Shown here piece after piece: positions 25,274 through 31,616 of a stretch of DNA of 31,616 nt; the first letter of the stretch is position 1, and each line of letters begins with the position of its first letter. The DNA comes from CAZQXD01 sp964597315. Lineage in GTDB: Bacteria; Pseudomonadota; Gammaproteobacteria; Competibacterales; Competibacteraceae. A model generated the notes under the pieces. The model was not told the DNA's origin and searched no databases. It saw only the letters and a list, made by a program, of their open reading frames with translations. The position numbers were made by a program, and so were the translations under genes. The stretch spans positions 1 through 31,616 of the forward strand of contig CAZQXD010000049.1 in NCBI GenBank assembly GCA_964597315.1, written 5' to 3'.

Positions 25274-25551
25274 TCAAAGGCACTGGGCTCACGTAGCAAC
25301 CGCTCCAGGCGGGGCCGGGATTGCGGCGGTGCATCGAGAGCCGCCAGGAATGCCTTCCAGCGATCGTCGTCGAGCAAAAACAGCCGCCGGTCGGCCAAGG
25401 TCTCGCTGGCCGCTGTCAGGGCACTGTCGAGCATGAATTCGCTGACTGTCTTGTTGGCGGACTGGGCTGCCTGTTGCAACAGATGCTTGACCGATGCCGA
25501 TGTGCGGACATCGATCCGCTCGGAGCGCGTTTCTTTTGTCGACTTGGGCAT
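25270..25551 (-). CDS. DUF1778-family antitoxin (TacA/AtaR-like ribbon-helix-helix)
   Basis: A 93-residue protein. The N-terminal ribbon-helix-helix (TRSERIDVRTSASVKHLLQQAAQSANKTVSEFMLDSAL) binds DNA as a dimer, and the C-terminal part (FLLDDDRWKAFLAALDAPP) is the typical toxin-wrapping segment with the W-x3-F/L pattern. The ATG at 25551 is chosen because AGGAGGT lies eight bases upstream; a start six codons earlier (25569) would sit on that site. It precedes the GNAT toxin with a 4-base overlap. It should repress its own promoter, which carries an 11-bp tandem repeat. Confidence 0.93.
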   Translation of the reverse strand: MPKSTKETRSERIDVRTSASVKHLLQQAAQSANKTVSEFMLDSALTAASETLADRRLFLLDDDRWKAFLAALDAPPQSRPRLERLLREPSAFE

Positions 25552-25582
25552 GGTTACACACCTCCTCAAATCAACTTATGAT

Positions 25583-25610
25583 ATTGTACTGACATTGTCC
25601 CGACAAAAAT
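25583..25610 (-). promoter_or_regulatory. toxin-antitoxin promoter with tandem operator repeats
   Basis: On the minus strand TTGTCG (25601-25606) and TATCAT (25578-25583) are 17 bp apart and resemble -35 and -10 elements. Over the spacer lie two adjacent 11-bp repeats, ATTGTACTGAC (25583-25593) and ATTGTCCCGAC (25594-25604), identical at 9 of 11 positions. One helical turn per repeat suits ribbon-helix-helix dimers binding side by side and blocking RNA polymerase. Confidence 0.5.
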
Positions 25611-25718
25611 AGAAGCGCCTGTATGCTCTGAAAAACGCTGGTGGTGTGGAAATTTGACCGTCTGGCCCGTTGTCAGGTCCCGGATGATTCCATATCGAAA
25701 AGGAGCTAAACTCTAGTA

Positions 25719-25753
25719 TTGAGAATAGTGCGCGATAGTGTATTATCGTAACC
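25719..25753 (+). promoter_or_regulatory. tnpA promoter with overlapping inverted repeat
   Basis: TTGAGA (25719-25724) and TATTAT (25741-25746) are 16 bp apart. The -10 is overlapped by an inverted repeat (CGATA 25733-25737, TATCG 25744-25748), and ATAGTG occurs twice at a 10-bp step (25725, 25735). The tnpA ATG lies seven bases after the -10 element, so the predicted transcript would be leaderless. The repeats may be binding sites for the MerR-like head of TnpA. Confidence 0.45.
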
Positions 25754-26383
25754 ATGGAAAACACGATAAGCACAGGCAAAGCGGCAAAGCTGTTGGGTGT
25801 AGCGGTCAAGACGCTGCAACGTTGGGAGCGCGAGGGTAGGTTGATTCCGGTGGCGCGCACCGACAGCAACCGACGCCTGTATACCGAAGCGCAACTCCGC
25901 GAGTTTATTGGCTTGCGCAATGCGACATCCGAGCCTACTCGGTTGGTTGCCTACTGCCGCGTGTCCAGTGCCGCACAAAAGCCGGACTTGGCGAACCAAC
26001 GCAAGGTTCTGGAAGAGTTTGTGGTGGCAAAAGGGCTGGCGAACGTCGAATTTGTCGAAGAGGTTGGTGGTGGGCTGAACTTCAAGCGCAAGCGGTTTGT
26101 GGCGCTGATGGATGAGATCGGGCGACGGGAAATCAAAACCCTGATCCTCGCGCATCGGGATCGACTCACCCGGTTCGGCTTCGAGTGGTTTGAGCATTTC
26201 GCCGATGTGAATGGCTGCGAAGTGCTGGTGCTCAATCAGGAACGCCTGTCACCTGAGCAAGAGATGGTGCAAGACCTGATGGCCATCGTGCATGGCTTTT
26301 CGTCAAGGCTGTATGGATTGAGAACCTACCGGAAACAGCTGGACGACGCACTGAAAAAGGACGCAGAAGATAGATGCAACTGA
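25754..26383 (+). CDS. tnpA: IS607-family serine recombinase TnpA
   Basis: A 209-residue transposase. An N-terminal MerR-like helix-turn-helix (STGKAAKLLGVAVKTLQRWEREGRL... RRLYTEAQL) is joined to a small serine resolvase domain with catalytic Ser71 in AYCRVSS and the conserved arginine block AHRDRLTRFGFEWF. This order, DNA-binding domain first, marks the IS607 group; it cuts and rejoins via a phosphoserine link and uses short, poorly specific targets. The length fits the family (about 200-220). No ribosome binding site is seen before the ATG. The stop overlaps the tnpB start by 10 bases. Confidence 0.95.
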   Translation: MENTISTGKAAKLLGVAVKTLQRWEREGRLIPVARTDSNRRLYTEAQLREFIGLRNATSEPTRLVAYCRVSSAAQKPDLANQRKVLEEFVVAKGLANVEFVEEVGGGLNFKRKRFVALMDEIGRREIKTLILAHRDRLTRFGFEWFEHFADVNGCEVLVLNQERLSPEQEMVQDLMAIVHGFSSRLYGLRTYRKQLDDALKKDAEDRCN

Positions 26384-27714
26384 CCCATAAAATCGCGCTT
26401 TGCCCGACGCCTGAGCAGGCGGACTACTTCGCCCGCGCCTGTGGCACGGCGCGGCGCGTCTGGAATTGGGCGTTGGGTGAGTGGAACAAGCCGTACGCAG
26501 CGGGACAAAAGCCCAATGCGATGGCGCTGAAAAAGCAGTTCAACGCCATCAAGTACAGCGACCCGCAATGGCTCGACGAGGACGGGCAAGCGTGGCTCAA
26601 GACCATCCACCGGGATGCCCACGCGCAGCCGTTCGCGCACCTAGCCAAAGCCTGGAATCGGTTCTTTTCTGACATAAAGGCCGGCAAACCCGCGCATGAA
26701 CCGCAATTCAAGAAAAAAGGCCGCTGCCGCGACAGCTTCTATGTGGCAAACGACAAATTCACTGTCTCGGACAAAACGATCCGCCTGCCAAAGATCGGCG
26801 ATGTCGTCACGACCGAGGCACTACGATTTGAAGGCAGGATTCTCGGGGCGACGGTTTCGCGCACGGCAGATAGGTGGTTTATCGCGGTGCAGGTCGAGGT
26901 GCCTGATGCGCAGTTCTACCGCCAACGCACGACAGATGAGATTCAAGGTATCGACCTGGGCATCAAGGCTGCCGCGACCCTCTCCAGCGGCGAATCAATC
27001 GAAGCGCCCAAGCCGCTCAAGGCCGCGCTGCGCCGCCTGAAAATCCGTGGTCGGCGCGTCAGCCGCAAGCTGGAAGCCGCTAAAGTTGCAGCGGGGTTGG
27101 CACCCAACGCCCGTCTGCCCAAGGGCACGAAGCTGCCGGTATCCAACAATCGCAAGAAGTCCTCTGCGACATTGGCAAGGCTGCACGCCCGCATTGCCCA
27201 TATCAGAGCGGATTTCACCCATAAGCTCACGACTCGGCTCTGCCGCGAGAACCAAACGGTAGTGATCGAGGACTTGCACGTCAAAGGCATGCTGGCGAAC
27301 GACAAACTCGCCCGCGCCATCAGCGACGTGGGCTTTGGCATGTTCCGCTCGCAGATGGAATACAAGGCGAAACGCTACGACACCCGACTGGTCATTGCTG
27401 ACCGCTGGTATCCGAGCAGTCGCCTGTGCTCAGTCTGTGATTGGAAAAACGAGGCACTGACGTTGAAGGATAGGGAATGGACCTGTCCGCAATGTGGCAC
27501 GCATCATGACCGTGACCACAACGCCGCGATCAACCTCAAACGGCTGGCAACCGCAACTGCCCTACCCGTGGCGAGTCCGACCGGCAACGGCGGCGCCGCA
27601 GCAGGAATGGTTCCTGTCGTGGCCGGGAAAGTTACGCCTGTCAGATACGAATGTGGTCAGCAAGACACGTCGGGGCAGGAAAAGAACCGTGCGCACCTTC
27701 GCGCACTTTCTTGA
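26374..27714 (+). CDS. tnpB: RNA-guided nuclease TnpB (IS607 accessory protein)
   Basis: A 446-residue TnpB. The N-terminal helix-turn-helix domain (KIALCPTPEQADYFARACGTARRVWNWAL) is followed by the RuvC-like nuclease with Asp194 (GIDLGIKAAATLS), Glu299 (VVIEDLHVKGM) and Asp381 (DRDHNAAINLKR). A zinc-finger insert lies between with C352, C355, C371 and C374 (LCSVCDWKNE... TCPQCGTHHD). All residues needed for DNA cleavage are present, unlike the many decayed TnpB copies. TnpB is guided by an RNA from the element's right end and helps keep the transposon at its donor site. The C-terminal 55 residues are poorly conserved and overlap the likely guide-RNA scaffold. Confidence 0.95.
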   Translation: MQLTHKIALCPTPEQADYFARACGTARRVWNWALGEWNKPYAAGQKPNAMALKKQFNAIKYSDPQWLDEDGQAWLKTIHRDAHAQPFAHLAKAWNRFFSDIKAGKPAHEPQFKKKGRCRDSFYVANDKFTVSDKTIRLPKIGDVVTTEALRFEGRILGATVSRTADRWFIAVQVEVPDAQFYRQRTTDEIQGIDLGIKAAATLSSGESIEAPKPLKAALRRLKIRGRRVSRKLEAAKVAAGLAPNARLPKGTKLPVSNNRKKSSATLARLHARIAHIRADFTHKLTTRLCRENQTVVIEDLHVKGMLANDKLARAISDVGFGMFRSQMEYKAKRYDTRLVIADRWYPSSRLCSVCDWKNEALTLKDREWTCPQCGTHHDRDHNAAINLKRLATATALPVASPTGNGGAAAGMVPVVAGKVTPVRYECGQQDTSGQEKNRAHLRALS

Positions 27715-27763
27715 TAGCAGATGGCGGTATTCGCCGACTGAAGCGTGAATCGCCCGCCAGAGG
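27560..27763 (+). ncRNA. putative TnpB guide RNA (reRNA/omega-RNA) scaffold region
   Basis: In IS605 and IS607 elements the guide RNA overlaps the 3' end of tnpB and runs through the right end into flanking DNA. Here a perfect 6-bp GC stem (GTGCGC 27689-27694 with 27701-27706, loop ACCTTC) spans the last codons, and a second short stem (GGCG 27723-27726 with CGCC 27732-27735) follows the stop codon. The region CTGAAGCGTGAATCGCCCGCC further on resembles IS right-end sequence. The ends are uncertain, so the guide (the first bases beyond the element) cannot be named. Confidence 0.35.
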
Positions 27764-28507
27764 TCAGGACTCCAGCATGGCGGCGATCCGCTGCTCCAGG
27801 GCCTTGGGGTCGCGGCCTATAGCGTCGCGTATCTCCACGGCCATGGGATCGGGGAAGACATCCTCATCGCCCCTGGCCAAGGCTTGCACCACCGCCTCCA
27901 CCACCAGGGCGGCGGGCACTTTCGCCACATCCATGTCGGCCTGTCCATTGTCCACCGGACCCGGATACACCCCCATCACTAGGGTGCCCTGGGACGCCAG
28001 CTCGGCCCGGATGCACTGGGTCAGGGAATGCAGGGCCGCCTTAGAGGCGCTGTTGGACCCCAGCATGGGAAAATTCACCAGCGCGGCGATGGACACCATG
28101 TTGACGATGGCGCCTCCCCCTCGGACCGCCAGTAGCGGGGCGAAGGCCCGGACTACATTCAGGGTGCCGAAGTAATTGGTCTCCATTTCCTCCCGCGCCG
28201 ACTCCAGGGAGGCCGCTCGGATCAGACCGCTGAACCGGGCGATACCGGCGTTGTTGATCAATAGATTGATGTCCCGGGCCGTTTCGGCCACCGCCGCCAC
28301 CTGGGCCGGATCGGTGATATTCAGGGTCAGGGGCAGCACCCGGCCCTTCCCCAGGGCCACCAGGTCGGCCACTCCACCGGGGTCGCGACTGGCCGCGTAT
28401 ACTCGGCCAGCGCCGGCCGCCAGCAGGCCCTGTACAAAGGCCCGACCGATACCCCGGTTGGCCCCGGTGACCAGGGCCACCGCCCCTTCGATGTGGATTG
28501 CCGCCAT
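27764..28507 (-). CDS. SDR-family protein lacking the catalytic tyrosine
   Basis: A 247-residue short-chain dehydrogenase-fold protein. The NAD(P) loop TGANRGIG (14-21), NNAG (85-88), structural Asn111, Ser139 (VNMVSIAAL) and Lys156 are present, but the Tyr of the YxxxK motif is Asn152 (SNSASKAALHS, codon AAC at 28052-28054). The general acid/base is missing, so normal dehydrogenase activity is doubtful. ATG 28507 has GGAG six bases upstream; a start at 28519 is also open but has no clear site. It lies 39 bp after yejF on the same strand, probably in the same transcript, and ends at the IS607 right flank. Confidence 0.88.
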   Translation of the reverse strand: MAAIHIEGAVALVTGANRGIGRAFVQGLLAAGAGRVYAASRDPGGVADLVALGKGRVLPLTLNITDPAQVAAVAETARDINLLINNAGIARFSGLIRAASLESAREEMETNYFGTLNVVRAFAPLLAVRGGGAIVNMVSIAALVNFPMLGSNSASKAALHSLTQCIRAELASQGTLVMGVYPGPVDNGQADMDVAKVPAALVVEAVVQALARGDEDVFPDPMAVEIRDAIGRDPKALEQRIAAMLES

Positions 28508-28546
28508 TGCCTGCTCCATTGGATTTGAGTTCTCGGATTGCCTGGC

Positions 28547-30187
28547 TCAGTCCGCCACTGCCCGTGCTTCAACCACGTCCAGGTTCAAGGCTGCGGCGAT
28601 CAGCGCCCGGGTGTAAGCTTGCCTGGGCCGTTCGAAGATAGTCGTGGCCGACCCCGTTTCCACGACCTGTCCCTCTTTCATGACGATGACCTCATCGGCC
28701 AGCGCCCGCACCACCCGTAGATCATGGCTGATAAACAGATAAGCCAGCCCATGGCGGGCCTGCAACTCCCTGAGCAAGTCCACGATCTGGGCCTGCACCG
28801 ATACGTCTAGGGCGCTAGTGGGTTCGTCTAGCACCAGCAGCTGCGGCTCCAGCACCAGCGCACGGGCGATACTAATGCGCTGGCGCTGACCACCTGAAAA
28901 CTCGTGGGGATAACGGTCGCGGATAGCGGGGTCAAGCCCCACCTCCGCCAAGGCCCGGTCGATCCGCTCCCGGCGCTGCCGACCACTACCCGCTAGGCCA
29001 TGGACCTGAAGCCCCTCCTCCACGATCTGCTCCACGGATAATCGGGGACTGAGGGAACCGTAGGGGTCCTGGAACACCATCTGCATATGCCGACGCAACG
29101 GCCGCAAGGCCCTGGAGCGCAAGGTGTTGATTTCTTGTCCCTGAAAGCGGATCGCTCCCCGGCTGCCAATCAGCCGCAGCAGGGCCAGCCCCAGGGTGGT
29201 CTTGCCGGAACCCGACTCGCCGACGATCCCCAGGGTCTGGCCCTGGCGCAGCCGCAGACTGACCCCATCCACGGCCTTGATATGATCGACCGTGCGGCGG
29301 ATCAATCCTTTTTTGATGGGAAACCAGACCCGCAACTCCTCGACCACCAGCACCTCCTTGGCCTGGGCAGGGATCGGATGGGGGACACCCTTGGGTTCGG
29401 CGGCCAAGAGCATGCGGGTGTAGGGGTGTTGGGGGGCGGCGAACAAATCCTGGACAGAGTTCTGCTCCACGATCTGCCCGTCCTTCATCACGCACACCCT
29501 GTCGGCCAGTTTGCGGACGATTCCCAGATCATGGGTGATGAACAACATGGCCATCCCCAGCCGGGACTGAAGTTCCTTGAGCAATCCTAGAATCTGGGCT
29601 TGGATGGTGACATCCAGAGCAGTGGTGGGCTCGTCGGCAATGAGCAGGTCCGGCTCGTTGGCCAGGGCCATGGCGATCATCACCCGCTGGCGCTGGCCCC
29701 CGGACAACTCATGGGGCAGCGCCCCTAGCCGCTGCCGGGCATCCCGCAGACCCACCAGCCCCAGCAGTTCCAACACCCGCTCCCGCAAGACCGGGCCGCT
29801 CATGCCCCGATGTACGGCCAGGGTCTCGCCAATCTGGCGCTCGATAGCGTGCAGAGGGTTGAGCGACGTCATGGGTTCTTGAAACACCATGCCCATCCGG
29901 CCACCCCGCAACTCCCGCAGCCGGGCGGGTTTTGCCCCCAGCAGTTCCTCTCCGTTCAGGCGGATGCTACCAGAGGGATGGCGGGCCAGCGGGTATGGCA
30001 GCAATTGCATAATGGACAGGGCGGTCACCGACTTGCCGGAACCGCTTTCCCCCACCAAAGCTAGAGTCTCGCCCCGGCGCAGGTGAAAACTCGCCCCCCG
30101 CACCGCCGCCACGGCCCCCGGGCCATGGCCGAAGTTGACCTGTAGATCACGAATTTCTAGCAGCGCCTTAGTCTCGTCAATCATCAA
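28547..30187 (-). CDS. yejF: peptide ABC transporter, fused double ATP-binding protein YejF
   Basis: A 546-residue tandem ATPase. The first half has Walker A GESGSGKS (46-53), MVFQEPMTSLNP and signature LSGGQRQRVMIAMAL (from 161). The second half has Walker A GESGSGKT (323-330), MVFQDPYGSLSPRL and signature FSGGQRQRISIARAL. Both halves carry Walker B (LIADEPTTALD and LVLDEPTSALD) and an H-loop (FITHDLG, FISHDLR). Length and tandem layout match E. coli YejF, which drives uptake of oligopeptides, including microcin C, through YejBE. The ATG overlaps the 3' end of yejE by four bases, indicating coupled translation. Confidence 0.95.
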   Translation of the reverse strand: MMIDETKALLEIRDLQVNFGHGPGAVAAVRGASFHLRRGETLALVGESGSGKSVTALSIMQLLPYPLARHPSGSIRLNGEELLGAKPARLRELRGGRMGMVFQEPMTSLNPLHAIERQIGETLAVHRGMSGPVLRERVLELLGLVGLRDARQRLGALPHELSGGQRQRVMIAMALANEPDLLIADEPTTALDVTIQAQILGLLKELQSRLGMAMLFITHDLGIVRKLADRVCVMKDGQIVEQNSVQDLFAAPQHPYTRMLLAAEPKGVPHPIPAQAKEVLVVEELRVWFPIKKGLIRRTVDHIKAVDGVSLRLRQGQTLGIVGESGSGKTTLGLALLRLIGSRGAIRFQGQEINTLRSRALRPLRRHMQMVFQDPYGSLSPRLSVEQIVEEGLQVHGLAGSGRQRRERIDRALAEVGLDPAIRDRYPHEFSGGQRQRISIARALVLEPQLLVLDEPTSALDVSVQAQIVDLLRELQARHGLAYLFISHDLRVVRALADEVIVMKEGQVVETGSATTIFERPRQAYTRALIAAALNLDVVEARAVAD

Positions 30188-31200
30188 GGGGACTTCCTCG
30201 GATCGAAGGCATCCCGCACGGCCTCGCCGACGAACACCAGTAAACTCAGCATCAGCGCCACCACCACAAAGCCGGAGATACCTAGCCAGGGGGCTTGGAG
30301 ATTCTCCTTGCCCTGACGCAGTAGATCCCCTAGGGACGGAGAACCGGGGGGCAGCCCCAGACCCAGAAAGTCCAGAGCGGTGAGGGCCACCACCGAGCCG
30401 GACAGAATAAAGGGCAGAAACGTCAGGGTGGCTACCATGGCGTTGGGCAGCACATGCTTGACCATGAGCATGGCGTCGGACATCCCCAAAGCACGAGCGG
30501 CACGTACATAGTCGAAGTTGCGGGCGCGCAGGAACTCAGCCCGCACCACCCCCACCAAGGAGGTCCAGGAGAACAGCAGCAGCACGATCAGCAGGGTCCA
30601 GAAACCGGGCGCCACCACGCTGGAGACGATGATGAGAATGAATAACTGGGGCAGGCCACCCCAGATTTCCAGAAACCGCTGAAACAGAAGGTCAAGCCAG
30701 CCACCGAAATAACCTTGGATCGCCCCGGCCGCCACCCCGATCACGGAAGACACGGCGGCCAGGATTAGCCCGAACAGGACTGAAATACGAAACCCATAAA
30801 GTAACCGCGCCACCACGTCTCGGCCCTGATCGTCAGTACCCAGCCAATGACGGGCCGAGGGCGGCGCGGGTGCGGGCACCGTCAGTTTCTGATCGATGGT
30901 GTCATGGCTGAAACGAACCGGTGGCCAGAGCATCCAGCCGTCAGCCTGGATCAGTTCCATCAAGTACGGGTCCCGGTATTCGGCACGGGAGGGAAAGACG
31001 CCCCCAAAGTCGGTTTCCGCGTACTCCTGGACCACCGGCAGATACCAGTCCCCAGCGAAGCGGATCAACAGTGGCCGGTCGTTGGCGATAAGCTCCGAAC
31101 ACAGGCTGAGCAACAACAGCCCCAAGAACAACCACAGGGACCAGTAGCCACGGCGGTTGGCCTTGAACCGGTCCAGGCGGCGTCGGGTCAGAGGACTCAT
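30184..31200 (-). CDS. yejE: peptide ABC transporter permease YejE
   Basis: A 338-residue inner-membrane permease. An N-terminal helix (WSLWLFLGLLLLSLCSELIA) is followed by a periplasmic loop with the YejE-type WYLPVVQEYAETDFGGVFPSRAEY, then LGTDDQGRDVVARLLYGFRISVLFGL and the coupling EAA loop YVRAARALGMSDAMLMVKHVLPN. A start at 31257 is open, but GGAGG before the ATG at 31200 and the family N-terminus (MSPLTRRRLDRFKANRRGYWS) favour the shorter form. yejB ends one base upstream of this start. The substrate-binding protein YejA is not in the window. Confidence 0.95.
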   Translation of the reverse strand: MSPLTRRRLDRFKANRRGYWSLWLFLGLLLLSLCSELIANDRPLLIRFAGDWYLPVVQEYAETDFGGVFPSRAEYRDPYLMELIQADGWMLWPPVRFSHDTIDQKLTVPAPAPPSARHWLGTDDQGRDVVARLLYGFRISVLFGLILAAVSSVIGVAAGAIQGYFGGWLDLLFQRFLEIWGGLPQLFILIIVSSVVAPGFWTLLIVLLLFSWTSLVGVVRAEFLRARNFDYVRAARALGMSDAMLMVKHVLPNAMVATLTFLPFILSGSVVALTALDFLGLGLPPGSPSLGDLLRQGKENLQAPWLGISGFVVVALMLSLLVFVGEAVRDAFDPRKSP

Positions 31201-31201
31201 C

Positions 31202-31616
31202 TCAAACCTCCCTGCTCTCGAAATCGATCCGGGGATCAATGACGTGATAGGTGACATCGCTGATCAGGTTCAAGAGTAGGCCGATCAGCCCGAACACATA
31301 CAGCGTGCCGAACATCACCGGATAGTCCCGGTTGATCACCGCCTCATAGCCCAGCAGACCCAGGCCATCCAGGGAGAAAATCACTTCGATGAGCAGTGCG
31401 CCGGTAAACAGCATATTGACCAGGGCCGCCGGGAAGCCGGCAATCACCAGCAGCATGGCGTTGCGGAACACATGGCCGTAAAGGATGCGCCTTTCGGACA
31501 GTCCCTTGGCCCGGGCGGTGATGACGTTCTGCTTGTTGATCTCCTCCAGATAGGAGTTTTTGGTGAGCATGGTCTGGGCGGCGAATCCACCGATCCCCAT
31601 GGCGGTGACCGGCAGC
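31202..31616 (-). CDS. yejB: peptide ABC transporter permease YejB, C-terminal part (runs off the window)
   Basis: The last 137 or so codons of a permease whose start lies beyond the window edge. Visible are the EAA coupling motif (QNVITARAKGLSERRILYGHVFRNAMLLVIAGFP), the membrane helices LVNMLFTGALLIEVIF and YVFGLIGLLLNLISD, and the C-terminus VTYHVIDPRIDFESREV, all typical of YejB. The frame is open to the last base, so the internal ATG at 31600 is not the start. The stop lies one base before the yejE ATG; yejB-yejE-yejF form one operon. Confidence 0.93.
   Translation of the reverse strand, partial: LPVTAMGIGGFAAQTMLTKNSYLEEINKQNVITARAKGLSERRILYGHVFRNAMLLVIAGFPAALVNMLFTGALLIEVIFSLDGLGLLGYEAVINRDYPVMFGTLYVFGLIGLLLNLISDVTYHVIDPRIDFESREV

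Larger units (their letters stand above)
25700..27763 (+). mobile_element. IS607-family insertion sequence (tnpA + tnpB), ends approximate
   Basis: A serine-recombinase tnpA followed with a 10-base overlap by tnpB is the defining layout of IS607 elements. Both genes are full length with all catalytic motifs, so the element may be mobile. IS607 has no terminal inverted repeats and makes no target duplication, so the ends cannot be fixed from one copy. The left end lies between the toxin-antitoxin promoter (25610) and the tnpA promoter (25719); the right end lies between the tnpB stop (27714) and the SDR stop (27764). The start given is a rough value. Confidence 0.88.

Noticed and set aside
27651..28175. 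174-codon plus-strand frame across the IS607 right end
   Set aside because: Mostly antisense to the SDR gene and starts inside tnpB; no protein features.

Overview
The window is about 60% G+C and densely coded. It reads as chromosome from an environmental gammaproteobacterium that has the PEP-CTERM/exosortase (XrtA-type) surface system. The markers are slyX, rlmKL, a dnaQ-rnhA-mltD neighbourhood, yejBEF, and the sensor kinase/regulator/TPR trio PrsK-PrsR-PrsT with an EpsB-type sugar transferase. I cannot name the genus. I see no rRNA, tRNA or CRISPR array.

Layout. 1-5.1 kb: a possible right-end relic of a TnpB-type insertion sequence; an enoyl-CoA hydratase-fold gene and slyX (minus); rlmKL (plus); a membrane-anchored retropepsin-like protease (minus); then a plus-strand cluster of an unlisted 36-codon small ORF with a strong ribosome binding site, a CYTH-like protein and a small exported protein. 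5.2-8.8 kb (minus): a GNAT acetyltransferase and a CHASE-PAS-PAS-GGDEF diguanylate cyclase, preceded in the same orientation by a small Arg-rich membrane-anchored protein. 9.0-10.8 kb (plus): aapJ and aapP of a general L-amino-acid ABC importer, directly adjacent and lacking the two permease genes.

10.9-21.9 kb is the surface-polysaccharide and PEP-CTERM block. On the minus strand run epsB-type glycosyltransferase, prsK, prsR and prsT. Divergently on the plus strand run a TviB/WbpO-type nucleotide-sugar dehydrogenase and a UDP-glucuronate 4-epimerase-like protein. The 727-bp gap between the divergent arms has no gene but holds a perfect 11-bp inverted repeat plus a third half-site, promoter-like elements in both directions and several hairpins. 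This is the most interesting non-coding stretch. The dehydrogenase and epimerase would make uronic-acid sugar nucleotides, the EpsB-type enzyme would start the glycan on a lipid carrier, and PrsK/PrsR is expected to control sigma-54-dependent genes of the same system. The exosortase itself and any PEP-CTERM substrate lie outside the window.

21.9-24.6 kb: dnaQ and rnhA (minus) and a lipoprotein lytic transglycosylase, MltD (plus). 24.7-25.6 kb: a GNAT toxin/DUF1778 antitoxin pair with an 11-bp tandem repeat over its promoter. 25.7-27.7 kb: an apparently intact IS607-family element (serine recombinase TnpA plus RNA-guided nuclease TnpB). 27.7-31.6 kb (minus): an SDR protein lacking its catalytic tyrosine, then yejF, yejE and the truncated end of yejB, which runs off the window.

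All function calls rest on reading protein motifs and family resemblance from memory. No database search was run.
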